Assembly (NCBI RefSeq): GCF_018854495.1
Contig: NZ_JABBDR010000133.1
Location: forward strand, 1-20,543
Length of the DNA stretch: 20,543 nt
Origin: Acidithiobacillus ferruginosus
GTDB lineage: Bacteria; Pseudomonadota; Gammaproteobacteria; Acidithiobacillales; Acidithiobacillaceae
Direction of reading: 5' to 3'
The notes beneath the pieces are model-generated. The model was not told the origin of the DNA and did no database searches. It was given only the letters and a program-made list of their open reading frames with translations. Shown here one piece after another: positions 7,251-14,467 of this stretch. The stretch's first letter is position 1. Every line of letters begins with the position of its first letter. Made by a program: the position numbers and the translations under genes.

Positions 7251-7927
7251 TCGCGGTGCAAAATACGGTCGGTCAGCCAGTCCAGACGATACCAGGGCCG
7301 GAAGTTTTTCAGGACGTGCTCACGATCATACCCGTCCTGGATCCAGGCACGCAGGGTCAAGCCGGGCTGGCGGGCGGCGGCATCGTGGTAACTGATGAAA
7401 AACCAGTCGAGAATGCCGGTATTGGCATGCCGGATATGACCGAAAGGCCACAAACGCAGTTGCCGCTGCGCCGCGCTGAGGGGTATCCCCAGCACCAGAT
7501 GCAGATACAGCACGCTGATGAAACCGGCACGATCCGCGCCGGATTTGCAGTGCAGCAAAAAAGGTTGGGGTAATTGATCCAGTACCTCTATGGCCGCCAG
7601 CAACTTGTCGCGTTCCGGCAGGTCCCGGGAGCCGAAGCCCTGCAGGGTCAGGTGCGTCATGCCCAGGGCATCACAAGTCTCCTGCTCCAGACGGTAATGG
7701 GGTTCGTGGGGTGCCGGGGCACGCAGGTTCAATACCGTGCAGAGACCATGCTTTTGCTGCCAGTGCCGTAACTGGACCGGTGACGGCTGGGCCGAACGAA
7801 ACACCCCTGGCGCAATCTCGTGAAAGTTCGCATAAAACAGTTCGCGGAAAATGCCGTGATCCGTCCAGAACTGATGGCGCCGATAGCGGCGGCGCTCGTC
7901 CGGCAGGAGCACCAGCGGGTTTTTCAT
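7247..7927 (-). CDS. dual-specificity/tyrosine-type cysteine phosphatase in the LPS core operon
   Basis: A 226-residue protein with the CX5R phosphatase signature in LLHCKSGADRAGF (C127, R133), preceded by EIAPGVFRSAQPSP, a typical opening of the dual-specificity/tyrosine phosphatase superfamily. A candidate general acid is D102 in GSRDLPERD. No signal peptide or membrane segment is evident, so it is probably cytoplasmic. The ATG at 7927 is chosen because it overlaps the waaC stop as ATGA; a longer reading to 8029 would lie inside waaC without homology. Its own stop overlaps waaA in the same way. This tight coupling suggests a role in LPS core synthesis or control, but the substrate (protein, sugar phosphate or lipid phosphate) is unknown. 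It is not the PAP2-type lipid A phosphatase family. Confidence 0.8.
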   Translation of the reverse strand: MKNPLVLLPDERRRYRRHQFWTDHGIFRELFYANFHEIAPGVFRSAQPSPVQLRHWQQKHGLCTVLNLRAPAPHEPHYRLEQETCDALGMTHLTLQGFGSRDLPERDKLLAAIEVLDQLPQPFLLHCKSGADRAGFISVLYLHLVLGIPLSAAQRQLRLWPFGHIRHANTGILDWFFISYHDAAARQPGLTLRAWIQDGYDREHVLKNFRPWYRLDWLTDRILHRE

Positions 7928-8976
7928 GATCGGTGCTCCAGCAAAGGGGATAAGGCCGTCCAGACCTGCTCCGGGCGCAAGGCCTGCTGGCAGAGTATCA
8001 AGCCATTTTTCGCTTCCGGCAACGCGCATCGGGAGTTACCGCAAGGCGAGCAAGGCTCGGGACTTTGCAGGGTGGTCTGACGGCTCTCTGCCACAGAAAA
8101 CCGCCCACTGGCCGTCGGTCCGTACAAAGTAACCCCCGCCAGCCCCAAGGCACCGGCCAGATAAGAAAGGCCTGTATCCATGCCCACATAGGCATCAGCC
8201 CGCACGATCAAGGCGGCAAGCTCCAGCAAGGTGGCGAGGGGCAAGGCGACCACATTATCCGCTTGTTCCGCAATGCGCCGAGCTCGCGCCGCCTCGCGCG
8301 CATTGCCTGCGGGCAGCAACAAACGCAACCCCGCCTGCTTCAGGGGGGCGGCCAATGCCCGCCAATAGTCTTCCTGCCATTCCTTGTTCTCCCACGAGGT
8401 CCCGTGAAAACCCAGCACAAAGGGCTGCTGCACCAGTTCACCCCAAGGCTGCGCCAGCGTGCCTTTACGCAGGCGCGCGGCGGCCACCTGCAAACCATAA
8501 TCTGGCGGTGTTTCCGGTAAGGGGTAGTCTAAAGCCTGTGCGAACAGCTGGCGATTCCGGCCAATGGCGGGCTGTCCCCAGGCCACGCGAAACCGGCGAT
8601 GATAAAGCCGGGTGGCACCCGGTTCGCGGGCGCTGGCGGCATCCAGACCCCACAGGGGCGCACCGCCCAGACGGCCCAGCAAGGCGCTTTTGTAAAGGCC
8701 CTGGGCGTCGAGAATGTGCTCGTAATGCTCGCTCCGTAGACTCCGGCGCAAATCCCGCAGCGCAGCCGCCAAGCCCCGCCACCGTTCTTTATGAACGCGC
8801 AGAGAGAAGGGGATCACCCGCGTGACCCCGGGATGCAGCTGGGCGATGGGCGCGAATGCGGGCTCAACCAACCAGTGTAAGCGCAGATCTGGCCGTGCCC
8901 GCTGCAAATCCGTCACCGCCGGCAGGGTATGTAGCACGTCGCCCATGGAACTCAGGCGCAGGAGCAGAATCTTCAT
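7924..8976 (-). CDS. waaC: LPS heptosyltransferase I
   Basis: A 350-residue GT9 protein that adds L-glycero-D-manno-heptose from its ADP donor to Kdo. It opens with MKILLLRLSSMGDVLHTLPA (catalytic-type Asp D13) and has HGTSWENKEWQ in the middle. It also has the nucleotide-sugar segment MDTGLSYLAGALGLAGVTLYGPT, cited here as positions in the C-terminal third. Heptosyltransferase I is favoured over II by the SWENKEW block and the late cysteine cluster (CSPCGNSRC, then one more Cys). It overlaps the upstream glycosyltransferase stop by 4 nt (ATGA) and the downstream phosphatase start by 4 nt. No waaF-like second heptosyltransferase is present in the window. Confidence 0.88.
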   Translation of the reverse strand: MKILLLRLSSMGDVLHTLPAVTDLQRARPDLRLHWLVEPAFAPIAQLHPGVTRVIPFSLRVHKERWRGLAAALRDLRRSLRSEHYEHILDAQGLYKSALLGRLGGAPLWGLDAASAREPGATRLYHRRFRVAWGQPAIGRNRQLFAQALDYPLPETPPDYGLQVAAARLRKGTLAQPWGELVQQPFVLGFHGTSWENKEWQEDYWRALAAPLKQAGLRLLLPAGNAREAARARRIAEQADNVVALPLATLLELAALIVRADAYVGMDTGLSYLAGALGLAGVTLYGPTASGRFSVAESRQTTLQSPEPCSPCGNSRCALPEAKNGLILCQQALRPEQVWTALSPLLEHRS

Positions 8977-9773
8977 TGCTGACTATGGTCTCTGAGTTCC
9001 AGCGCCATGGCATATTTCATGAACGCGCCCAGCGCCGTGGTCCAGGCAATGGCGGCACCTTCCACACCGTCGAGAAATCCCAGACGCCAGAAATAGCCGC
9101 GCCCAAAAGCCGCCAGCGCGTGGGTCATGGGCATGTAAGCATGGAGCGCTTTGCCGCGCTGGTGGACCTGCTGGGCATTGAGGGTGGCATAGAGGCGCAG
9201 TTTATCCAGCATATCCGCATAGCTCGGGAAAGAATGATGGTCCAGGATATATCCCTGCATACGCCGCGTCTCCCCCTCACCACACCAGCTTTCATGCACC
9301 GTATCCTCGGGACGATAATGCCCATAGCGTCGGTTAAAAAGCCTCACCACATAATCCCGGCTCCAGTCTCCGTGGCGTATGGCCTTGCCGTGAAGGTAAT
9401 TATAACGCCTTAGCGCATAAGCAACATGAGGGTCGCTACTCCGCACCACATCCACAATGGCAGAACGCGCCTGATCGCGCAGAATTTCATCCGCATCCAG
9501 CATCAGTATCCAGTCATTTTCCGCCGACTCCACGGCAAACTGCCGCTGCGCACCAAAGCCGGGCCAGGGCCGTTGAATGATCTTTACACCCATTTCCGTA
9601 GCGATGGTCAGCGTATCATCCGTAGAGCCACTATCTACCAGCAAAATCTCTGCACCTAACGGCACTACGCTGGCCAGCGAGGCACGCAGCAAACGCCCGG
9701 CATCTCTGGTAATATAAATAACGGATAGAGCACTAGCAGCCACGGCCACCTGATCTCCAAAATAGGTACTCAT
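8973..9773 (-). CDS. GT2 glycosyltransferase, WaaE/KdtX-like core glucosyltransferase
   Basis: A 266-residue family 2 glycosyltransferase. It has the nucleotide-sugar motif VDSGSTDDT (46-54), the metal-binding DADE (93-96), and the segments QRPWPGFGAQRQF and VHESW typical of the WaaE/LgtF group, which adds beta-1,4-linked glucose to heptose I of the LPS inner core. The sugar is inferred from family resemblance and from being directly upstream of, and overlapping, waaC. The ATG at 9773 abuts the stop of the preceding GT2 gene. A short hydrophobic patch near residues 225-250 may mediate membrane association. Base composition is intermediate between the AT-richer genes upstream and waaC. Confidence 0.82.
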   Translation of the reverse strand: MSTYFGDQVAVAASALSVIYITRDAGRLLRASLASVVPLGAEILLVDSGSTDDTLTIATEMGVKIIQRPWPGFGAQRQFAVESAENDWILMLDADEILRDQARSAIVDVVRSSDPHVAYALRRYNYLHGKAIRHGDWSRDYVVRLFNRRYGHYRPEDTVHESWCGEGETRRMQGYILDHHSFPSYADMLDKLRLYATLNAQQVHQRGKALHAYMPMTHALAAFGRGYFWRLGFLDGVEGAAIAWTTALGAFMKYAMALELRDHSQQ

Positions 9774-10721
9774 TCATTTACCGCACTTCCCCGGCAGGCC
9801 CCAATGTGTTGGCCGGAACAGAAGATGCCACAACAGTATTCCTCCGTAGGTCAAACAACGTTTACGCTGACGAGGAAGAAGCCCGAGAGTAAGCACCATT
9901 GCCATTCCGTTGGCAAGAAAGTCAATTGCCGCTTTTACTGGCATCCACAAAGATAAAACCACCCAGGGAATACGGCCCTCCACCTTACGTGCATAGAGTA
10001 ACCGTGAGCGCTGGAATTCAATGCGCGACCCTACTTGAAATTTTCTAGCGGTGCCACCAAGTGCGTGCTCTACCCTGGCATCTGGACAAAATACCACGTC
10101 AAATCCAAGGCGATGAGCACGTGCGCACCATTCCGTTTCTTCCAGATAAAAGAAGAAGTCTTCGTCCAACATGCCCAATTGAGGCAAGAAAGAACGGCGT
10201 ACCGTCATTGCTGCACCGATCAGGCTGGGAACATTTACCGATTGACGCTCCCCCGATAGACGCCCACCGAAGTATTTTGGTGCCATTCTTTTGAGTAGCG
10301 CCCTTGGCAATATTTCGTGCCAGAATCGCGGCAACGCCGCCACTACATTTTGTGTACGGCCGGACGGGTCAATCAGGCGGGCACCCACAAGGGCCGCCCG
10401 AGGCCAGGCCAGAAAACAGCATGTCACAGCCTCCAGCGTACCCGATAACAATTGCGCGTCATTATTCAGAACCATGACAAAATCACGATCGGCGACCGCC
10501 AACCCCTGGTTGACCGCACGGGCGAAGCCCGCATTACAACTGTTAGCCAATATTTTGATGTCGGGAAACCGTTGCGAAATCACCTCCACCGACCTGTCAT
10601 CGCTACCATTATCGACGACGATACAATGCTGCGCCAACACGCCCTCCGCAAGACAGGAAGAAATCGCGTCAAGTGTTTTTGATACGCCATTGTAGTTAAC
10701 AATAATAACGCAAAATTTCAT
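9774..10721 (-). CDS. GT2 glycosyltransferase, rhamnosyltransferase-like (WbbL type)
   Basis: A 315-residue GT2 enzyme with VNYNG (8-12), DNGSDD (37-42), the NNDAQ metal motif (86-90) and a C-terminal acidic DEDFFFYLEETEWCAR region. These are typical of the dTDP-rhamnosyltransferase/WbbL-like group that builds O-chain or outer-core oligosaccharide on a lipid carrier. The actual sugar is not determinable. Two hydrophobic stretches in the last 90 residues suggest membrane contact. The ATG at 10721 is chosen because MKFCVIIVNYNG is the usual N-terminus; longer readings start with TTG inside the preceding small ORF. No clear Shine-Dalgarno site is visible, and the 2-nt gap after the upstream ORF suggests re-initiation. 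The coding sequence is noticeably AT-richer than the flanking core genes. Confidence 0.82.
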   Translation of the reverse strand: MKFCVIIVNYNGVSKTLDAISSCLAEGVLAQHCIVVDNGSDDRSVEVISQRFPDIKILANSCNAGFARAVNQGLAVADRDFVMVLNNDAQLLSGTLEAVTCCFLAWPRAALVGARLIDPSGRTQNVVAALPRFWHEILPRALLKRMAPKYFGGRLSGERQSVNVPSLIGAAMTVRRSFLPQLGMLDEDFFFYLEETEWCARAHRLGFDVVFCPDARVEHALGGTARKFQVGSRIEFQRSRLLYARKVEGRIPWVVLSLWMPVKAAIDFLANGMAMVLTLGLLPRQRKRCLTYGGILLWHLLFRPTHWGLPGKCGK

Positions 10722-10723
10722 AG

Positions 10724-11029
10724 TCACGATGATGCGACACCCGTATATTGCATGGGTAATCCTATACACGAAGCCAATCTCAATGCGTCTTCGCAACCCC
10801 AATTCATAGCCTTATAAAGCATCACCCGCCAGAACACTGCTGGAACCGGCAATACGCACCATCCCGGTGAGGACCCGTGAAAAATCAACGCCGTTAACGA
10901 TATCGTCATCGCGCCAGAAACTGACTTAAATGATTTATCAGGTAAAAAAGCCGTTAGCCCTAAAAATACGGCAGCCATGACTACAAATTTATGTCTCTGC
11001 TTGTTGTCGCCGCATATCACCGTTCGCAT
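10724..11029 (-). CDS. hypothetical small membrane-like protein, or read-through tail of the O-antigen ligase gene
   Basis: I do not recognise this 101-residue ORF. It fills the 311-bp gap between the ligase-like gene and the rhamnosyltransferase-like gene almost exactly, 3 nt after the ligase stop and 2 nt before the next ATG. It is in the same frame as the ligase: TAG, GGA, then ATG. The product has hydrophobic stretches around residues 15-30 (FVVMAAVFLGLTAFL), 38-50 and 58-70, so one to three membrane segments are possible, plus several cysteines. No ribosome site is obvious, which fits re-initiation after the ligase stop. Base composition is AT-rich (22 G+C in 60 bases at 10681-10740). 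It could be a real small gene, the detached C-terminus of a once longer ligase, or a spurious ORF. Confidence 0.4.
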   Translation of the reverse strand: MRTVICGDNKQRHKFVVMAAVFLGLTAFLPDKSFKSVSGAMTISLTALIFHGSSPGWCVLPVPAVFWRVMLYKAMNWGCEDALRLASCIGLPMQYTGVASS

Positions 11030-11032
11030 TCC

Positions 11033-12256
11033 CTACGCGAAGCGACCGTCAGTTGCAGTCGCGCCACGCAAGTCATCCTGGGCAAGGGGGATTGGCAGGG
11101 CGGCCAGTATCGCCAGCGAGAATACATTAGCATACCCCCAAATCAATGTGTCAGAAAAACTACCAGCTATAAATACCGCCATATAAACTAAAACAAACCA
11201 GCCTTCGGGAAACGCCTTCAGCCGCCATGCTGGTGCCGTTACGGCCCACAAGAACCACACCAGCAGCAACAGACCGGGAATGCCTAGCATGGCCAGTTCA
11301 AGGAGATAACTGTTTTGAGGCTGGCTCATGATCAACGGAGATGGCAGATCAGGTAAAATATGATTTTTCTGTAATTGTGCCATCTCGTTTGCGTAATTGC
11401 CTGTACCAACCCCCAGGATAGGATGCTGGAAGCCCATGTGCAGTGCGCCCTGGGCCATCAAAACACGCAGTCCCCAACTGGTATCGTAATCACCCTTGCT
11501 GACGACTTGTAAATTTTGCAATCCTTCTTGCACTCGATGCTGAACAATGGGAGACATTCCCATCCCAATTATCGTCAGCGCAATGCCCCCCAATGCCCAA
11601 TAACGCCACTGCCCCCTGAATAACACCAATACCGCAAGCGGCATGAGGATAACGAAAAGCAACTGGCCCGTACGTCCGGCACCCATGCCCAATTGCAGCA
11701 GGAAGGCTACCGCGAGAATTGCGTTTGCCCATCTCGGCAACAAAACCCTATCCCGCATATCGTAGGCTATCCATAGCAATGCCATGGTCAGCGTCATGCT
11801 GAGAAAAATATGATTGGCGTAACCGACAGGACCAATCCTCGGAATCAACGGATTCCATTTCCATATTCCAAGCCACTGACATAAGCCGACGATCCAGTTC
11901 AATGTCAGTCCCGCCAGAAATAAACCCGGAATCATCCGGAACCTGCTTCTGTTCCAAGGCAGGGTTGTTCCTGCATACGCAAAAAAGAAATATCCGAGTC
12001 GGCTTATGGCTATCCAGGTATCGTGAGGGTTCGCTCTGCTCCAAATGGTGCCTAGCAACGTCCATAATATTAACAGGGTCAGAGGTACGAACCATGGGCG
12101 CGTCGGGATCTCCCGTAAGTTTTTCCAGTACCCGCTCATGATATATAGCAGTACAAAGATACCGCCACTGATACCCGCTGCCGCAGTACTTAACGGAAAG
12201 AAAAAAATCGGCAGACAAAAAAACAGGAACATGGTTTTTTGTAAAAGTGCTTTCAT
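11033..12256 (-). CDS. O-antigen ligase / Wzy-family polytopic membrane protein with Gln in place of the motif His
   Basis: A 407-residue, very hydrophobic protein with about ten or more predicted membrane segments. It carries the Wzy_C/WaaL features GMGAGRTGQ, then GLRVLMAQGALHMGFQHP and ILGVGTGNY before the large periplasmic-loop end. WaaL joins O-antigen from undecaprenyl diphosphate to lipid A-core in the periplasm. The family motif H[NSQ]X9GXX[GTY] is present as QNSYLLELAMLGIPG, with Gln314 (codon at 11317-11315) where the essential His is expected. This raises doubt about ligase activity, or suggests a divergent Wzy-like role. The ATG at 12256 is preferred over an upstream TTG at 12286 because a TATAAT box covers the latter. 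The region is AT-rich. Confidence 0.78.
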   Translation of the reverse strand: MKALLQKTMFLFFCLPIFFFPLSTAAAGISGGIFVLLYIMSGYWKNLREIPTRPWFVPLTLLILWTLLGTIWSRANPHDTWIAISRLGYFFFAYAGTTLPWNRSRFRMIPGLFLAGLTLNWIVGLCQWLGIWKWNPLIPRIGPVGYANHIFLSMTLTMALLWIAYDMRDRVLLPRWANAILAVAFLLQLGMGAGRTGQLLFVILMPLAVLVLFRGQWRYWALGGIALTIIGMGMSPIVQHRVQEGLQNLQVVSKGDYDTSWGLRVLMAQGALHMGFQHPILGVGTGNYANEMAQLQKNHILPDLPSPLIMSQPQNSYLLELAMLGIPGLLLLVWFLWAVTAPAWRLKAFPEGWFVLVYMAVFIAGSFSDTLIWGYANVFSLAILAALPIPLAQDDLRGATATDGRFA

Positions 12257-12285
12257 AGGCGTAGCATCAGCGCGGTTTATATTCA

Positions 12286-12315
12286 ATTATAGGCCACCCC
12301 ATGTTATGTGGTCGC
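12286..12315 (-). promoter_or_regulatory. putative promoter of the O-antigen ligase-like gene
   Basis: On the minus strand a perfect -10 TATAAT (12291-12286) lies in the 79-bp gap after the GT39 gene. The best -35 is GCGACC (12315-12310; 3 of 6 matches) with an 18-bp spacer. Transcription would start near 12279, about 23 nt before the ATG at 12256. The weak -35 keeps confidence moderate. Confidence 0.4.
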
Positions 12316-12335
12316 TCGTGAATGGAAAAATTGGG

Positions 12336-13727
12336 TCATTCATGGCCTTTGTCCTTCTGGCCGCAAACCGTGCCGCGACATAGCAGCCATACACCCTGAT
12401 ACCGTGACACAACGGTATAGCCTGGCGGCACCGCCCCAGGGTAGCTGATGACGAATCCGTTGGCCAAATTTGGTGGCGGCGTTACCAGTGGAGGATGCGG
12501 CCTTATCGCCAGGTCAATGTCGGCGGTCACGCCGATACCTACCCATGCAACGTTCGTAACATAGAGGGGTGCCCCACGAGTTTGCAGGAGCACATCCCGC
12601 GCTATGGCGCCGATATGCGGGCGGAATCGATCGGTATACGCGGGAAAGGCCCATAGAGCGAAAAAATACTTGAGAAGGATGGCTGCCATCATCCACTTTA
12701 CGGCCAAACGCCGTGTCTTTTCGGCATCAACGATCCACCCCGCCAACACCAGTGCCACAATTCCATAGAGCGGCATCAGGTAACGGAGCCCACTTTGCGG
12801 CGATAGCCAATAGGGCAGGTAATTCACTCCTGCTATCCATAGAGCCGTCCGCACCTGCGGATCGTTCATACGGGAAATCGGATAACGGCGCAACATGGCA
12901 TACAACACGACGCCTCCGACCGGAAGCAACTGCCCGAAAGTCTGCGCAGGGAAGACAAAAAACTGATGCAGGTAATCCAGCAGTCCCTGCCCCTGCAATT
13001 TGCTGATGATGTCGTCGAACATTCCATGGGCCATGGTGCCGCCGGCAGAGGCCATGGCGTACCAGAGGACAGGGATCACCAACGCCAGAAGATGTATGCC
13101 CCAGGAGGGCCACGAAAACAAAAAACGCCAGCCACGGGTTTGGTAGGTCACCACCAATACCGCCACGCCGTAAAATACATAGACGGTCAGAGCCTTGGTA
13201 AGAAACGCACAAGACAACGCTAGTACGGCAACAGCGAAGAAGCCAACACGCCGCTCCATCACCGCAAGCCACCCAAGAAGCATGGCCGCCAAGCAGAAAA
13301 AGGCGAACAGCGGGTCACTATACGCGAGCCAGCCATCGTAAAAGAGCACGTCCCCCAATGTGATATACACCAAGGCAGCGAAAGCAGCCAGCCTCCTTTC
13401 CTTCCAGACTCTTCCTGCGAACCATCCCACGAGCAGTCCGGAACCCACCGTCGCCAAAGCCGCGATCAATCGTGCCGCAACCAGCATGTGAGACCAGCCA
13501 ATCAACATGGACACCATGGTGATGAGCCAGTTATCTAAGGGGGGGCGCCAATAGTCCTGTCCGTACATGACCGGGGTGAGCAGATGGCCGTGATACCACA
13601 TTTCATAGGACATGAGCGGATAAACCGCTTCTTCACCGGTATACTGGACGTTGCTGAGAGTAAAGACGAAGCTGGCCGCCGCGAGCGCAAAAAGCAGCCA
13701 GTAATTTCTGGTATTAGTTGCGGTCAT
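12336..13727 (-). CDS. GT39 (ArnT/PMT-like) membrane glycosyltransferase
   Basis: A 463-residue polytopic protein of the ArnT/dolichyl-phosphate-mannose transferase type, with about ten hydrophobic segments. The first periplasmic loop has YTGEEAVYPLMSYEM (acidic pair in GEE) and GQDYWRPPLDNWLI, equivalent to the KPPLYYWL-type block of ArnT. Such enzymes take a sugar from undecaprenyl phosphate and transfer it to lipid A, core or protein on the periplasmic face. Acceptor and sugar are unknown; it is shorter than typical ArnT (about 550). The ATG at 13727, just before the first membrane segment, is chosen; upstream GTG (13784) and ATG (13757) starts are possible. The ribosome site is weak. It follows the Uma2 gene after 90 bp, in which I see no convincing promoter or terminator. 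Confidence 0.8.
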   Translation of the reverse strand: MTATNTRNYWLLFALAAASFVFTLSNVQYTGEEAVYPLMSYEMWYHGHLLTPVMYGQDYWRPPLDNWLITMVSMLIGWSHMLVAARLIAALATVGSGLLVGWFAGRVWKERRLAAFAALVYITLGDVLFYDGWLAYSDPLFAFFCLAAMLLGWLAVMERRVGFFAVAVLALSCAFLTKALTVYVFYGVAVLVVTYQTRGWRFLFSWPSWGIHLLALVIPVLWYAMASAGGTMAHGMFDDIISKLQGQGLLDYLHQFFVFPAQTFGQLLPVGGVVLYAMLRRYPISRMNDPQVRTALWIAGVNYLPYWLSPQSGLRYLMPLYGIVALVLAGWIVDAEKTRRLAVKWMMAAILLKYFFALWAFPAYTDRFRPHIGAIARDVLLQTRGAPLYVTNVAWVGIGVTADIDLAIRPHPPLVTPPPNLANGFVISYPGAVPPGYTVVSRYQGVWLLCRGTVCGQKDKGHE

Positions 13728-13817
13728 TAGATCCGGTACCCTGATGGCGGAAAGCATGTGTAAAGCCCGAGTCGTCGGAGACACCCCTATCAGTTGGACG
13801 GGGCATCAGCGCGGCGT

Positions 13818-14402
13818 TCAATCCGTCTGCGGGGCCAAAGGCAGATCGACGCCGGCATAGATGTCCTCTACTGAAAGTGCCAGATCGACACAGCGGAAGC
13901 GCAAACGGTCGCTTTCAGGGTCATTCAGCAACTCGTACCACCAGCCTTCGGGATGCCGGCGGAATGCCTCGACGACGGCTTTTTCACTATCCACCAAAAC
14001 ATATTCCTGTAGGCTAGGAAGCGTCTGATAAGCTTGTAGCTTTTCACGACGGTCCACATTCGCCGTGCGAGCCGACAATACTTCGACGATAAGGCAAGGA
14101 TCTTCCAGATAGAGGGAATCTCCGGACAACGGCACACCAAAACGCAACACGACATCGGGGTAATAAAAGGCATCTACAGCTTCTACCCGCACTTTCATAT
14201 CGCTGTTCAGAACCTGGCAGTGACTACCACGGGTCTTTTGCCAGAGCAGTCCATACAGGTTGCCCGCAATCTGGCTATGACGCAGCTTGGCCCCGGTCAT
14301 GGCATAGACCTGCCCGGCCACATACTCGTGGCGTATATCGGCGCGCTCCTCACCTTCCAGATACTCTTTGACAGACAAAGGCCGCAACATGGCTACCTGC
14401 AT
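13818..14402 (-). CDS. Uma2-family (PD-(D/E)XK nuclease fold) protein
   Basis: A 194-residue protein of the Uma2/DUF820 family, a restriction-endonuclease-like fold of unsettled function. Visible core residues are PD (82-83) in FYYPDVVLRFG, then LIVEVLSART (E107) and a downstream K121 in DRREKLQAYQ, ending with EYVLVD. The N-terminal RPLSVKEYLEGEE and HSQIAGNL segments are also typical. The ATG at 14402 follows a GGGGA/AAGG purine tract; ATG 14390 is an alternative. It sits between two glycosyltransferase genes, an odd setting for a nuclease-fold protein, and has its own good promoter. Uma2 genes are often mobile or multicopy, so later insertion into the LPS cluster is plausible. Confidence 0.88.
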   Translation of the reverse strand: MQVAMLRPLSVKEYLEGEERADIRHEYVAGQVYAMTGAKLRHSQIAGNLYGLLWQKTRGSHCQVLNSDMKVRVEAVDAFYYPDVVLRFGVPLSGDSLYLEDPCLIVEVLSARTANVDRREKLQAYQTLPSLQEYVLVDSEKAVVEAFRRHPEGWWYELLNDPESDRLRFRCVDLALSVEDIYAGVDLPLAPQTD

Positions 14403-14438
14403 GACCTTTCCCCCTGCCCCAGCGAATAAACAGCCCCT

Positions 14439-14467
14439 ATCATAAGACGTGGAAGCATCGGTGTCAT
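14439..14467 (-). promoter_or_regulatory. sigma70-type promoter of the Uma2 gene
   Basis: On the minus strand, ATGACA (14467-14462; 5 of 6 matches to -35) overlaps the GT4 stop codon. A 17-bp spacer leads to TATGAT (14444-14439; 5 of 6 matches to -10). The start point would be near 14432, giving a leader of about 30 nt that contains the purine-rich ribosome site before ATG 14402. Confidence 0.6.

Noticed and set aside
6210..7391. Long open frame (393 codons) on the plus strand antisense to waaA
   Set aside because: Its product is Arg/Pro/His-rich with no recognisable domain, and waaA on the other strand has full motifs; it is a typical GC-rich shadow frame.
10721..10802. Earlier start for the rhamnosyltransferase-like GT2 at 10802
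   Set aside because: It would be a TTG inside the small upstream ORF and adds residues without family similarity; the protein naturally begins MKFCVIIVNYNG.
12257..12286. TTG start of the ligase-like gene at 12286
   Set aside because: The TTG coincides with the TATAAT box, so it would not be on the transcript; the ATG at 12256 fits better.
13728..13817. Promoter in the 90-bp gap before the GT39 gene (TTTACA)
   Set aside because: TTTACA resembles a -35, but no acceptable -10 lies 16-19 bp downstream.
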